From Bradyrhizobiaceae bacterium (GTDB taxonomy: Bacteria; Pseudomonadota; Alphaproteobacteria; Rhizobiales; Xanthobacteraceae): a DNA stretch of 64,000 nt. This document shows positions 17,801-26,515 of this stretch, piece by piece. The notes beneath the pieces were generated by a model. It saw only the letters and a program-made list of their open reading frames with translations. It was not told the origin of the DNA and made no database searches. Position 1 is the stretch's first letter, and each line of letters opens with the position of its first letter. The position numbers and the translations under genes were made by a program. The DNA is taken from assembly GCA_020853885.1 (NCBI GenBank), contig JADYXZ010000019.1:434001-498000 (forward strand), written 5' to 3'.

Positions 17801-18484
17801 GGCCGCGACGCCAGCCTCGTTGGCGAGCTGAGAGCGCGCGACGGCGGCCGCCCCGTCCTTTATGTCTCGACCGGCGATGCCGGCGCGCTGTTCCGCTTCG
17901 CCGATTTCTACAGCCGTCTTTATGGCGGCGAGGCCTGGATCGCGATCGATCCGCCGAATGCCGACGGGACCCCGCAGGAAGGGGTCATCAATGTCCGCGA
18001 ATTCACGATCCGCGGTGAGCCCGCACTCGACCGCATGCAGGCAGCCGCCCCGGCCGAACCGAACGACGCCCGCAACGCCGCGCGGCCGGCAGCGCAGGGC
18101 GTTCCGTTCCTGCGCATGCAGGTCGATTTCACCCGCACGCCTGGCCGCTTCAACATCCGCGAAGCCACGATCTTCGGTCCCGCCATCGGCGCAACGGTCG
18201 ACGGCGTGCTCGACTTCGCGAACGACCGCGTCCAGCTGCGCGGAACCTATATCCCGGCTTACGGCATCAACAATCTGTTCGGGCAGTTGCCGATCGTCGG
18301 CCTGTTCCTCGGCGGGCCGAAAGAGGGCCTGATCGCGATCACGTTCGAGGTCGTCGGCCCGGCCAGTGGCCCGACGCTGCGCGTGAACCCGATGTCGGCG
18401 GCGGCGCCGGGGCTGTTGCGCAAGCTGTTTGAATTCCGCGGCGCTTCCGACATGCCGCCTGCCGGCGGGCCACCCAATCAATAG
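14891..18484 (+). CDS. AsmA/YhdP-like protein (DUF3971 and AsmA C-terminal region)
   Basis: About 1197 residues. A histidine-rich cytoplasmic head (12 His in the first 41 residues) leads to one membrane helix near residues 67-87 and a very long periplasmic part with the repeated beta pattern of DUF3971/AsmA_2 proteins; the C-terminus has the family-typical IPAYGINNLFGQLPIVG and LFLGGPKEGL motifs. Relatives (YhdP, TamB, AsmA) form lipid-transport bridges between inner and outer membranes; that role is inferred here. The ATG at 14891 is preferred to a TTG at 14849 (GGTGAGG upstream). It is divergent from the amber-interrupted peroxiredoxin gene. Confidence 0.87.
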   Translation: MSPTHPHGPHRGHPVHAHPAHQRRHPRVHRPAPPHHPHRRRSSWRGTLGAIGQALFRTRSGNLSKPKLITFGIVAVALAYVLLVRGFFPFDVASPWIESALERQLGPGHKVSIGYTKLEHDETGAPVLRVERIRVYGPGGKVIANAPSAEVGLDGTSLLVGSFRARRIDLVGAETTVHVGADGRVAITAGRDATPLTAEDASGGATPSVPPQAASPKASAGRTAVAESAREPFRYPELVRWLDSFEKGGLDGVALSQIGLKQGSLVVEDAETGRKWTFKDINIQLSRPAEGGLLFALSSSGAAAKWSLTATAAPMQDGIRAIDVVASNLAPEDIMLAAGMSGVDFIAENPLSGILRAQIAHDGRLVSANFRATAGAGIVGSAGDPEARFRVDEIQVQARFDPERRATVIEPFLIRAGPNRLALSAIVEAPKDGARNWPVTIPQGALYLSTGRPGEVPLVLDQVTARGNYDPAQQRLVIQQGNLAGSTTGGAFSGSLTFGAQPMLALGLAASQVPVSAAKRLWPALVAPGTRGWALERIEQGVIERILIALNVPLDAIGKTGVELPDSAVRLEFTAAGGAFRPKADLPLVRAAQVTGIVTGRTARVRMEKGVLETPQGRRIQIADGVLEVPDHVPQNPNGTIRFRFEGPADAAAEMVSTDLLRDAVGFTVDPASAKGTASANVNLNLVFRQEIRGDEVTYAADGELKDFSADNVVRGHRVEGVNAKVNVTATSVLAKGTGRVAGATANFDYRKSKERRDAEFRVAATVDEAARSRIGIDMTPWLAGPVQIQAQGRIDERENRVDVESDLTNATVSDLVPGWQKPAGRPSKAAFRLVERDGSLRLEDISVTGSGTTLKGSVELDSSGGFLTANLPVFHLSDGDKASLRAERAADGSLRVIVRGDVLDARSALRGLTEGPKTAAQAKERPRDLDVELRLGVATGHNGEVARQVDLRVQRRNGEIRSFSLLGKVGRDASLVGELRARDGGRPVLYVSTGDAGALFRFADFYSRLYGGEAWIAIDPPNADGTPQEGVINVREFTIRGEPALDRMQAAAPAEPNDARNAARPAAQGVPFLRMQVDFTRTPGRFNIREATIFGPAIGATVDGVLDFANDRVQLRGTYIPAYGINNLFGQLPIVGLFLGGPKEGLIAITFEVVGPASGPTLRVNPMSAAAPGLLRKLFEFRGASDMPPAGGPPNQ

Positions 18485-18502
18485 CGCGCAATAGAACGGC
18501 GA

Positions 18503-19756
18503 TCAGACCGGCCGCAGCAGCACGTGCCGCTTCTTGCCGAGCGAAAGCTTGATCACGCCCTCGGCCGTCAGATGCTTCGGCGTCAGCACCAGCCGTTCGT
18601 CGGTGACCGTCTCGTCGTTCACCTTGAGGCCACCGCCCTTGATCTGGCGGCGCGCTTCGCTCGTTGAGGCGACGAGCCCCGCCTGCACGTTGGCGGCAAG
18701 AACGCCCAGCCCGTTCTCGAGATCCGCGCGCTTCACGTCGACGGTCGGCAGGCTCGTCGACAGCTCGCCTTCCTCGAACGTCGCCCGCGCCGTCTCCTCG
18801 GCGCGCTGTGCGGCTTCGCGGCCGTGCACGAGGGCCGTGGCCTCGGTCGCAAGAATTTTCTTCGCTTCGTTGATCTCCGCACCCCTGAGTGCAGCGATCC
18901 GGCCGATCTCGTCGAGCGGCAGCACCGTGAAAAACTTCAGGAAGCGCACGACATCCGCGTCTTCTGTATTACGCCAGAATTGCCAGTAATCGTAGGGGCT
19001 TACCATATTGGCATCGAGCCACACCGCGCCCTGCGCCGTCTTGCCCATCTTGGCGCCGGACGACGTCGTGATCAGCGGCGAGGTGAGCGCGAACAACTGC
19101 GCGCCGAGCATGCGCCGTCCAAGGTCGATGCCGTTGACGATGTTGCCCCACTGGTCCGAGCCGCCCATCTGCAGCACGCAGCCGTGCCGCTTGTGCAACT
19201 CCACGAAGTCATAGGCCTGCAGGATCATGTAGTTGAATTCGAGGAACGACAACTCCTGCTGCCGTTCGAGCCGGAGCTTCACCGAGTCGAACGTCAGCAT
19301 GCGGTTGATGGAGAAATGCCGCCCGACCTCGCGCAGGAAATCGATGTAGTTGAGCGTGTTCAGCCAGTCGGCGTTGTTGCTCATGATGGCGTCGCCGGGG
19401 CCGTCGCCGAACTTCAGGAACTTGGCGAAGATCGCGCGGAGGCCGACGAGGTTCTTCTCGATCTGCGCCTCAGTGAGCAACTGGCGCGTCTCGTCCTTGC
19501 CGGATGGGTCGCCGACGCGGGTGGTGCCGCCGCCCATGAGCGCGATCGGCTGGTGACCGGTCTGCTGCATCCAGTAGAGCATCATGATCGGCAGGAGCGA
19601 GCCGACATGCAGCGACGGCGCCGTGCAGTCGAAGCCGATATAGGCCGTGATGCGCTCCGATTGCGCCAAGGCGTCGAGCGCCTCCGGCTCGGAGACTTGA
19701 TGGATGAAGCCGCGGCTCGCGAGGGTCCGCAGGAAATCAGACTTGTATTCGCTCAT
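18503..19756 (-). CDS. tyrS: tyrosyl-tRNA synthetase
   Basis: 417 residues; charges tRNA-Tyr with tyrosine. The class I signature HVGS sits near residue 50 in [12 protein letters not shown], and the KMSKS equivalent KMGKT near residue 235 in [11 protein letters not shown]. The C-terminal S4 RNA-binding domain includes [17 protein letters not shown]. This is the bacterial TyrRS form with HVGS/KMGKT, found in many alphaproteobacteria. It is divergent from anmK with 91 bases between, a common neighbourhood in Rhizobiales. Confidence 0.97.
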   Translation of the reverse strand: MSEYKSDFLRTLASRGFIHQVSEPEALDALAQSERITAYIGFDCTAPSLHVGSLLPIMMLYWMQQTGHQPIALMGGGTTRVGDPSGKDETRQLLTEAQIEKNLVGLRAIFAKFLKFGDGPGDAIMSNNADWLNTLNYIDFLREVGRHFSINRMLTFDSVKLRLERQQELSFLEFNYMILQAYDFVELHKRHGCVLQMGGSDQWGNIVNGIDLGRRMLGAQLFALTSPLITTSSGAKMGKTAQGAVWLDANMVSPYDYWQFWRNTEDADVVRFLKFFTVLPLDEIGRIAALRGAEINEAKKILATEATALVHGREAAQRAEETARATFEEGELSTSLPTVDVKRADLENGLGVLAANVQAGLVASTSEARRQIKGGGLKVNDETVTDERLVLTPKHLTAEGVIKLSLGKKRHVLLRPV

Positions 19757-19847
19757 GGGTTCTGTCGTGGCTGGACGGCGGGTCGCCGCCGCCGGGCCGG
19801 TGGTGTAACAGGTCTCCCGGGCAATTCAAAGGAACGCGGCTTCACCC

Positions 19848-20954
19848 ATGCAGGCAATGACGGCGATCGGTCTGATGAGCGGCACCTCGTTCGACGGGGT
19901 GGACGTGGCCCTGATCGAGACCGACGGGGAGACGATTGCCCGGATCGGGCCGAGCGGCTACCGCCCTTATTCCGAGGCCGAGCGCGCGACCCTGCGCGCG
20001 GCGCTTTTGGACGCTGTCTCGCTGACCGACCGCACCGCACGCCCCGGCGTGCTCGCTAAGGCGGAAGCGCTGGTGATCCGCGCGCATGCCGAAGCCGTGG
20101 ATGTCTTCCTGAAAGCGCATGGGCTCGCCGCATCGGAGATCGGCATCATCGGCTTCCATGGACAGACCGTGCTGCACCGGCCGCGTGAACGGCTGACCGT
20201 GCAGATCGGCGGCGGGCAGGCGCTGGCAAACCGGTTCGGAATTCCGGTCGTCTATGATTTCCGTGCTGCCGATGTTGCCGCGGGCGGCGAGGGGGCGCCG
20301 CTGCTGCCCGTCTATCACCGCGCGCTCGCCATGCGCTCTAGCCTCAAGGGGCCGGTCGCGATCGTGAACCTTGGCGGGGTTGGCAACATCACCTTTCTCG
20401 ATGGCGACGCCGATCCCGTCGCCTTCGATACAGGCCCCGCAAACGCTCCGATCGACGACCTTGTGTTCAAGCGAACAGGCGCGCGCTGCGACACCGACGG
20501 CCGCCTCGCCGCCGCGGGGACCGTGGACGAGTCCGCGGTTGCAGCCGTCCTCGAGCATCCGTTCTTCGCAAAGCGCCCGCCGAAGTCGCTGGACCGCGCC
20601 GAGTTCGCAAGCCTGCCGCTGGACGATCTCTCGCTTAAGGACGCAGCCGCAACTGCCACCGCAATCGTCGCAGCCTCGGTCGCCCGCGCGCTGGATTTTC
20701 TGCCGAAACGGCCGGGCGCGTTCGTCATCGTCGGCGGCGGCGCCAGCAATCCGACCTTGATGAAGATGTTGCGCGCGCACCTCGGCGGCGAGGTCCGCAC
20801 GGCCAACGAGCTCGGCTGGTCCGCCGACGCGCTCGAAGCGCAAGGCTTCGCCTACATGGCAGTGCGGAGCCTGCGCGGCCTGCCGATCACTTTTCCGACC
20901 ACGACCGGCGTGAAGGCGCCCATGACCGGTGGCGTGCTGGCCGAGCCCCGCTGA
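19848..20954 (+). CDS. anmK: anhydro-N-acetylmuramic acid kinase
   Basis: 368 residues. AnmK opens and phosphorylates 1,6-anhydroMurNAc to MurNAc-6-phosphate in peptidoglycan recycling. The N-terminal ATP-site motif GLMSGTSFDGVD, the IGFHGQTVLHRP segment, the VYDFRAADVAAGGEGAPLLP stretch and the NLGGVGNIT motif are all present, ending with VIVGGGASNPTLM. An in-frame ATG at 19857 is an alternative start. It fits with the murein hydrolases elsewhere in this part of the window. Confidence 0.96.
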   Translation: MQAMTAIGLMSGTSFDGVDVALIETDGETIARIGPSGYRPYSEAERATLRAALLDAVSLTDRTARPGVLAKAEALVIRAHAEAVDVFLKAHGLAASEIGIIGFHGQTVLHRPRERLTVQIGGGQALANRFGIPVVYDFRAADVAAGGEGAPLLPVYHRALAMRSSLKGPVAIVNLGGVGNITFLDGDADPVAFDTGPANAPIDDLVFKRTGARCDTDGRLAAAGTVDESAVAAVLEHPFFAKRPPKSLDRAEFASLPLDDLSLKDAAATATAIVAASVARALDFLPKRPGAFVIVGGGASNPTLMKMLRAHLGGEVRTANELGWSADALEAQGFAYMAVRSLRGLPITFPTTTGVKAPMTGGVLAEPR

Positions 20955-21013
20955 CTCGGCAGGCGCATGCCGTGCTGGTAGGATCGTACGCCGCCACTTG
21001 AGGGCAAGCGCTC

Positions 21014-22375
21014 ATGGAGCGTCGACTTGCTGCAATCCTTGCCGCTGACGTGGCTGGCTACAGCCGCATGATGAGCGAGGACGAACTGGGCACGCTGTCT
21101 GCCCTGCAGAGTGACCGCGCCAATCTGATCGACCCGGCTATTTCCCGGCACCGGGGCCGGGTTGTGAAACTCATGGGGGATGGGCTCCTGGCCGAGTTCG
21201 CCAGTGTCGTCGAGGCCGTCGGGTGTGCCTCGGAGATCCAGCGTGCAGCCGATGGGCGCACGGATGGCCCGACCGACAAGCGGCTGAGCTACCGCATCGG
21301 CGTGCACCTCGGCGACATCATCATCGATGGTAACGACATCTACGGTGACGGCGTGAACATCGCCGCACGGCTGGAAGGGATCGCCAATCCGGGTGGCATC
21401 TTCATCTCGCGCCAGGCTTATGACCAGGTGCGGAACAAGCTGAACCTGCAATTCCGCAAGCTCGGCCCCAAGAATCTGAAGAATATTCCCGAGCCGGTGG
21501 AAGTCTTTGCCGTCGGCGCCGAGGGCTCGGTAATCACCGATGACCGTCAGGAGATCCGCTACGTTCGGACCCGCGACGGCGTGCGGCTCGCATACGCCAT
21601 CAGCGGTCATGGCGCGCCGCTGGTGAAGACCGGCAACTGGCTCAATCACCTCGAATACGACTGGGACAGCCCGATCTGGAATCACTTCCTGCACGGTCTT
21701 TCGCAGAACCACACGCTGGTCCGGTACGATCCGCGCGGCACCGGCCTGTCCGATTGGGATGTTCCGGAGCTTTCGCTGGATGCCTGGGTGAACGATCTCG
21801 AGGTGGTGATCGATGCCGCGGGCCTGACGGCGTTCCCGCTGCTTGGATGCTCGCAGGGCTGTGTGGTTGCGATTGCCTACGCGGTGCGTCATCCCGAACG
21901 CGTGTCGCATCTGATCCTGTACGGAGGGTTTGCGATCGGAGCGAACAAGCGATCACCGCAGGAAGCGGAGAAAAGAAAGGCGACGGCGATGCTCGTGCGG
22001 TTGGAGTGGGGCGCGGACAGTCCGGCGCTGCGCCAGTTCATTGCGACGCAGTTCATGCCCGACGCCACCAAGGAGCAGACCGACACGTTCAACGAGCTGC
22101 AGCGGAAGACAGCCTCGCCGGAAAATGCCGCACGTTATCTGGAAACGACCGCGGAGTTTGACGTGAGCGGACTGCTGGCCAAAGTGAGTGCGCCGACCCT
22201 GGTCATGCATGCACGCGGCGACCTTCGCGTTCCGATCGAAATTGGACGGCAACTGGCAGCGGGGATTCCCAACGCGAAATTCGTCGCTCTGCAGAGCAAT
22301 AATCACATCCTGCTGGAGCAGGACCCGGCGACACAACGCTTCTTTGAAGAAATCCGGCTGTTCCTCGGCGAGTAG
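21014..22375 (+). CDS. class III adenylate/guanylate cyclase domain fused to alpha/beta hydrolase
   Basis: 453 residues. Residues 1-175 form a class III nucleotidyl cyclase: ILAADVAGYSRMM and KLMGDGLLAEF carry the two metal-binding aspartates, and IYGDGVNIAARLEG the transition-state Asn/Arg pair. Residues 185-450 form an alpha/beta hydrolase with RDGVRLAYAISGHGAP, the nucleophile elbow LLGCSQGCV (Ser near 277) and a final histidine in SNNHILLEQ. The two halves are in one frame with no sign of an assembly join. Such fusions occur in Rhizobiales, but the hydrolase substrate and whether cAMP output is tied to it are unknown. Confidence 0.88.
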   Translation: MERRLAAILAADVAGYSRMMSEDELGTLSALQSDRANLIDPAISRHRGRVVKLMGDGLLAEFASVVEAVGCASEIQRAADGRTDGPTDKRLSYRIGVHLGDIIIDGNDIYGDGVNIAARLEGIANPGGIFISRQAYDQVRNKLNLQFRKLGPKNLKNIPEPVEVFAVGAEGSVITDDRQEIRYVRTRDGVRLAYAISGHGAPLVKTGNWLNHLEYDWDSPIWNHFLHGLSQNHTLVRYDPRGTGLSDWDVPELSLDAWVNDLEVVIDAAGLTAFPLLGCSQGCVVAIAYAVRHPERVSHLILYGGFAIGANKRSPQEAEKRKATAMLVRLEWGADSPALRQFIATQFMPDATKEQTDTFNELQRKTASPENAARYLETTAEFDVSGLLAKVSAPTLVMHARGDLRVPIEIGRQLAAGIPNAKFVALQSNNHILLEQDPATQRFFEEIRLFLGE

Positions 22376-22383
22376 CGGCGCGG

Positions 22384-23043
22384 TCAGGCCGCGCTCTCGC
22401 GCGTGTTGGCGAGCCGCTTGTCGAGATAGGCGTCGACCACCTCGATCAGTTCGTCGGCCTTGCCGTCGAAGAAATGGTTCGCGCCCTTGACGATCTGCTG
22501 CTCGATTACGATGCCTTTTTGCGTCTTCAGCTTTTCCACGAGCGTGCCGACTGCGGACACGGGCACGACCGCGTCCTTGTCGCCATGCACGAACAGGCCC
22601 GACGAAGGGCAGGGCGCGAGGAAGGAGAAGTCATAAAGGTTCGCCGGCGCCGCGATGGAAATGAACCCTTCCACCTCCGGCCGCCGCATCAGGAGCTGCA
22701 TGCCGATCCATGCGCCGAACGAGAATCCCGCGATCCAGCACGCGCGTGCATCCGGGTTTGCGGCCTGCGCCCAGTCGAGCGCCGCCGCCGCGTCGGAGAG
22801 CTCGCCCTGGCCGTGGTCGAACACGCCCTGACTCCGCCCGACACCGCGAAAATTGAATCGCAGCGCGGCGAACCCGCGGTTCGCGAAAGCATAGTAGAGT
22901 TGATAAACGACGGGATTGTTCATGGTCCCGCCGAACTGCGGGTGCGGATGCAGGATGATCGCGATCGGCGCGTTGCGCGTGCGGCCCGGATGGAAACGGC
23001 CTTCGATCCGCCCATCTTCGCCGGTGAAAATCACTTCAGGCAT
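22384..23043 (-). CDS. alpha/beta hydrolase (dienelactone-hydrolase-like)
   Basis: 219 residues with a complete alpha/beta-hydrolase core: the oxyanion-region ILHPHPQFGGTMNN, the FRGVGRSQG turn, the nucleophile elbow AGFSFGAWIG (Ser near residue 110), the aspartate loop HGDKDAVVP and the histidine KGANHFF. The family (often annotated as hypothetical esterase, YcjY-like) has no fixed substrate. It converges on the cyclase-hydrolase fusion gene with 8 bases between and diverges from the SUF operon. Confidence 0.83.
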   Translation of the reverse strand: MPEVIFTGEDGRIEGRFHPGRTRNAPIAIILHPHPQFGGTMNNPVVYQLYYAFANRGFAALRFNFRGVGRSQGVFDHGQGELSDAAAALDWAQAANPDARACWIAGFSFGAWIGMQLLMRRPEVEGFISIAAPANLYDFSFLAPCPSSGLFVHGDKDAVVPVSAVGTLVEKLKTQKGIVIEQQIVKGANHFFDGKADELIEVVDAYLDKRLANTRESAA

Positions 23044-23152
23044 GAGGAACTCCGGTGGGACCCGCTGCTGCCGCCGGACGGGGCGAGCGGATGCCGCCGC
23101 CGGTCGGTGCGTGGGTGGGCGGCTTGACTCGACTTGGCGATCAGCCTATCTC

Positions 23153-23169
23153 TTTAGAATTATTCTAAA
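23153..23169. promoter_or_regulatory. Irr-box/ICE-like palindrome upstream of the SUF operon
   Basis: TTTAGAAT-T-ATTCTAAA is a perfect 17-bp palindrome and fits the iron-control element recognised by Irr in Rhizobiales (TTTAGAA-N3-TTCTAAA). It lies about 116 bases before the ATG of the first SUF gene and 110 bases from the divergent hydrolase start. Control by Irr is inferred from this motif and the known iron regulation of suf genes. Confidence 0.75.
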
Positions 23170-23241
23170 TTCGGGCATCGCCCGCAGTTGCGCAAAAGCG
23201 CAGCGGTGACGAGCGAGACCCCACATATGACGAAAGCAGGG

Positions 23242-23269
23242 CCTCTTTGCAAGATTCTTCGCAAAGAGG
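23242..23269 (+). promoter_or_regulatory. hairpin overlapping the SUF leader ribosome binding site
   Basis: CCTCTTTGC (23242-23250) pairs exactly with GCAAAGAGG (23261-23269) across a 10-base loop. The right arm runs into the AGAGGGAAGG ribosome binding site of the nifS-like gene (start 23285), so the fold could mask it. Confidence 0.6.
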
Positions 23270-23284
23270 GAAGGACCTAGCGTG

Positions 23285-24463
23285 ATGCCGACCGGGCGGG
23301 TCTATCTCGATCACAACGCCACCGCGCCGCTGCGGCCGGCGGCCCGTGCGGCTATGGAGCAGGCGCTCGCACTGCCCGGGAACGCCTCCTCCGTGCACCA
23401 GGAAGGCCGCCGGGCGCGCGCCATCGTCGAGACCGCACGGGAGCAGGTGGCGGCGCTGTTTGGCGCCGAAACCAAGGCCGTGACCTTCACGAGCGGCGCG
23501 ACCGAGGCGATCGCGACCGCCCTCTCGCCGGACGCCGAGATTGATGGAAAGCCGGCCCGATTCGATGTCCTGTTGATCTCCGGTGTGGAGCATCCGGCTG
23601 TGCAGGCCGGCGGCCGCTTCCCCGAGGACAGGGTCGAGAAAATCCCGGTCGACGGCGAAGGGGTCGTCAATCTCGCCGCCCTCGACCGCTTGCTTGCCCA
23701 GTATCACGCTGCCGCCCGGCGGCCTTTCGTTTCGGTCATGGCCGCAAACAACGAAACGGGCGTCCTGCAGCCGATTGCCGAGATCGCCGCCCGGGCGCAC
23801 GCCGTCGGCGGCATCCTCCATTCCGACGCCGTGCAGGTCGCGGGTCGGTTGCCCTTCGACCTTGCCGCGAGCGGCGCGGACCTTATATCCGTTTCGTCGC
23901 ATAAGCTTGGCGGCCCGCAGGGCGCAGGCGCGCTGATCGGCCGCAACGAGGACCTCCGGGTTCCACCCCTCCTGCGCGGGGGCGGCCAGGAGCGGGGCCG
24001 CCGCGCAGGAACCGAGAACGTTGCCGCCATTGCCGGTTTCGGCGCGGCAGCCGAAGAGGCGGGAAAGGCCCTCGGTTCGGAAGCGGTGCGGCTTGCCAGG
24101 TTCCGGGATGCCGCCGAGGCTGGATTGCATGCCATTTCGCCGGAGGCCGTCATCCTTTCGGCGAATGCCGGCCGGCTCCCGAATACGCTCTGTTTTGCCG
24201 TGCCGGGGATTGCCGCCGAAACGGCGGTCATCGCCTTCGATCTGGAGGGCGTTGCCCTGAGCGCCGGGGCGGCCTGTTCGTCCGGTAAAGTAGGGCCATC
24301 CGCGGCTCTTGCCGCAATGCAGGCGGCTCCCGAAATCGCCAAAGGTGCCATGCGCCTGAGCGTTGGCTGGAGTACCGCTGAAAGCGACATTTCGCGCTTT
24401 CTCGATGTGTGGAAGCGCGTATATCTAAACCTCAGTCAGCGTCGGCGCGGACGCGCCGCATGA
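23285..24463 (+). CDS. cysteine desulfurase, class I (NifS/IscS-like), first gene of SUF operon
   Basis: 392 residues; PLP enzyme that takes sulfur from cysteine for Fe-S cluster building. The N-terminal YLDHNATAPLRP, the PLP-lysine segment SSHKLGGPQGAG (about residue 204) and the short class I active-site loop GAACSSGK (Cys near 329) are visible. A second, class II enzyme (SufS) is encoded later in the same operon. The GTG at 23282 is also in frame; the ATG at 23285 is preferred, with AGGGAAGG upstream. The gap to sufB is 58 bases, so both are probably on one transcript starting near the Irr-like box. Confidence 0.9.
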   Translation: MPTGRVYLDHNATAPLRPAARAAMEQALALPGNASSVHQEGRRARAIVETAREQVAALFGAETKAVTFTSGATEAIATALSPDAEIDGKPARFDVLLISGVEHPAVQAGGRFPEDRVEKIPVDGEGVVNLAALDRLLAQYHAAARRPFVSVMAANNETGVLQPIAEIAARAHAVGGILHSDAVQVAGRLPFDLAASGADLISVSSHKLGGPQGAGALIGRNEDLRVPPLLRGGGQERGRRAGTENVAAIAGFGAAAEEAGKALGSEAVRLARFRDAAEAGLHAISPEAVILSANAGRLPNTLCFAVPGIAAETAVIAFDLEGVALSAGAACSSGKVGPSAALAAMQAAPEIAKGAMRLSVGWSTAESDISRFLDVWKRVYLNLSQRRRGRAA

Positions 24464-24521
24464 CTGACCGAAGTCCCCCACGTTGCGGTCCTTGAAACCG
24501 CAAGGATGAGGAGAAGGTAGA

Positions 24522-26009
24522 ATGCCGGCCGTACCGGAGACCGTTGCGCGTGTCCGCTCGATCGACGTCGACCAATACAAGTTCGGCTTCGAGACCAAGA
24601 TCGAGTCCGAGAAGGCGCCGAAGGGTCTCGACGAGAGCACGATCCGTTTCATCTCCGCGAAGAAGAGCGAGCCCGAGTGGATGCTCGAATGGCGGCTGGA
24701 GGCGTTCCGCCGCTGGCTGACCATGCGCGAGCCGTCCTGGGCGCGCGTGCAGTACGGCCCGATCGATTATCAGGACCTCTACTACTACGCCGCCCCGAAG
24801 AAGAAGGCCGGTCCGAAGTCGCTCGACGAGATCGATCCCGAGATTCTCAAGACCTACGAGAAGCTCGGCATCCCGCTGCACGAGCAGGAGATGCTCGCCG
24901 GCGTCGTGCGCGAGGATGGCTCGACGCCCTCGCGCGTCGCCGTCGACGCCGTGTTCGACTCCGTCTCTGTGGTCACCACGTTCAAGGAAGAGCTCGCCAA
25001 GGTCGGCGTGATCTTCTGCGCGATCTCCGAGGCGATCCGCGAGCATCCCGAGCTCGTGCGCAAGTATCTCGGCTCGGTCGTGCCGACCACCGACAACTTC
25101 TTCGCCACGCTCAATTCGGCGGTCTTCTCCGACGGCTCGTTCGTGTACGTGCCGAAGGGCGTCCGCTGTCCGATGGAGCTCTCCACCTATTTCCGCATCA
25201 ACGAGCGCGAGACCGGCCAGTTCGAGCGCACGCTCATCATCGCCGACGAAGGCGCCTATGTGAGCTACCTTGAGGGCTGCACTGCGCCGATGCGCGATGA
25301 GAACCAGCTCCATGCCGCGGTCGTCGAGCTGATTGCGCTCGACGGTGCAGAAATCAAGTACTCGACGGTGCAGAACTGGTACCCCGGCGACAAGGAAGGC
25401 CGGGGCGGCGTGTACAATTTCGTGACCAAGCGCGGCGACTGCCGCGGCAAGAACTCGAAGATCTCTTGGACCCAGGTGGAGACCGGCTCGGCCATCACCT
25501 GGAAGTACCCGAGCTGCATCCTGCGCGGCGACAACTCGACCGGCGAGTTCTACTCGATCGCCATCTCCAACGGCCACCAGCAGGTCGATAGCGGCACCAA
25601 GATGATCCACCTCGGCAAGAACACGTCGAGCCGGATCGTCTCCAAGGGCATCGCCGCCGGCCACTCGAACAACACCTATCGCGGGCTCGTCTCCGCGCAT
25701 CGCAAGGCCACCAACGCGCGCAACTTCACGAATTGCGACAGCCTGCTCGTCGGCTCCAAGTGCGGCGCGCACACGACGCCCTATATCGAAGCGAAGAACG
25801 CCACCGCCGTCTTCGAGCACGAGGCGACGACCTCGAAGATTTCGGAAGACATGCTGTTCTACGCGATGCAGCGCGGGCTCTCGCAGGAAGAAGCGGTGGC
25901 GCTTGTCGTCAACGGCTTCGTCAAGGACGTGCTGCAGCACCTGCCGATGGAATTTGCGGTGGAGGCGCAGAAGCTGATCGCGATCAGCCTCGAGGGGAGC
26001 GTCGGATGA
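24522..26009 (+). CDS. sufB: Fe-S cluster assembly scaffold subunit SufB
   Basis: 495 residues; with SufC and SufD it makes the SufBC2D scaffold on which clusters are built. Recognisable stretches include [15 protein letters not shown], the [19 protein letters not shown] core strand, [19 protein letters not shown] and the C-terminal [15 protein letters not shown] segment. Length and beta-helix core match SufB. Its stop overlaps the ATG of the next gene (ATGA at 26006-26009), so the cupin gene is translationally coupled. It is the largest gene of the operon. Confidence 0.97.
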   Translation: MPAVPETVARVRSIDVDQYKFGFETKIESEKAPKGLDESTIRFISAKKSEPEWMLEWRLEAFRRWLTMREPSWARVQYGPIDYQDLYYYAAPKKKAGPKSLDEIDPEILKTYEKLGIPLHEQEMLAGVVREDGSTPSRVAVDAVFDSVSVVTTFKEELAKVGVIFCAISEAIREHPELVRKYLGSVVPTTDNFFATLNSAVFSDGSFVYVPKGVRCPMELSTYFRINERETGQFERTLIIADEGAYVSYLEGCTAPMRDENQLHAAVVELIALDGAEIKYSTVQNWYPGDKEGRGGVYNFVTKRGDCRGKNSKISWTQVETGSAITWKYPSCILRGDNSTGEFYSIAISNGHQQVDSGTKMIHLGKNTSSRIVSKGIAAGHSNNTYRGLVSAHRKATNARNFTNCDSLLVGSKCGAHTTPYIEAKNATAVFEHEATTSKISEDMLFYAMQRGLSQEEAVALVVNGFVKDVLQHLPMEFAVEAQKLIAISLEGSVG

Positions 26010-26515
26010 CGGAGGCTGCGGATTTCAATCCGGTAAAGAATATCGCCGAGGTCGAGCTGAACGCCTGGCAGCACGGCGAGAAGTTCTCGGCGCAGATCGG
26101 CAGCTTCGGGCGCACCCTCGGCTTACAGAAGCTCGGCTGTATGCTGACGGTGGTGCAGCCCGGGAAGGCGGCGTTTCCCTATCACGTGCATCACGCCAAC
26201 GACGAGATGTTCGTGATCCTGCAGGGCACCGGCGAGTATCGTTTCGGCGGCAAGACCTACTCGTTGAAGCCCGGCGACGTCGTGAGCGCGCCCGCGGGCG
26301 GCCCCGAGCTCGCACACCAGATCGTCAACACCGGCGCGGAGGAGATGCGCTATCTCGGCATCTCGACGACGATCTGGCCGGAAGCTGTCGAATATCCGGA
26401 ATCGAACAAATTCCTGGTCCTGTCGCGGCCGCACCCGAGCGGCGACCGCGCCAAGGCCGGCCTGCGCTTCATCGGGCGCCGCGAGATGAGCGTCAACTAT
26501 TGGGACGGCGAATGA
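26006..26515 (+). CDS. cupin domain protein inside the SUF operon
   Basis: 169 residues with both cupin motifs: motif 1 [19 protein letters not shown] (metal ligands His, His, Glu) and motif 2 [19 protein letters not shown] (third His). The intact ligands suggest a metal-dependent enzyme or sensor. The start overlaps the sufB stop and its own stop overlaps the start of the next gene, so it is translated as part of the operon. A cupin is not a standard SUF component. Its job may be metal or cysteine/sulfur handling, but that is only inference from position. Confidence 0.85.
   Translation: MTEAADFNPVKNIAEVELNAWQHGEKFSAQIGSFGRTLGLQKLGCMLTVVQPGKAAFPYHVHHANDEMFVILQGTGEYRFGGKTYSLKPGDVVSAPAGGPELAHQIVNTGAEEMRYLGISTTIWPEAVEYPESNKFLVLSRPHPSGDRAKAGLRFIGRREMSVNYWDGE

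Noticed and set aside
16580-18481. 633-codon open frame on the minus strand opposite the AsmA/YhdP gene
   Set aside because: It mirrors codon bias of the GC-rich plus-strand gene; the translation is rich in Arg, Asp and His with no recognisable motif and no ribosome binding site.
23044-23284. iscR/rrf2 regulator gene in the SUF leader
   Set aside because: No open frame of the needed length with an HTH and cysteine cluster is present in the 241 bases.
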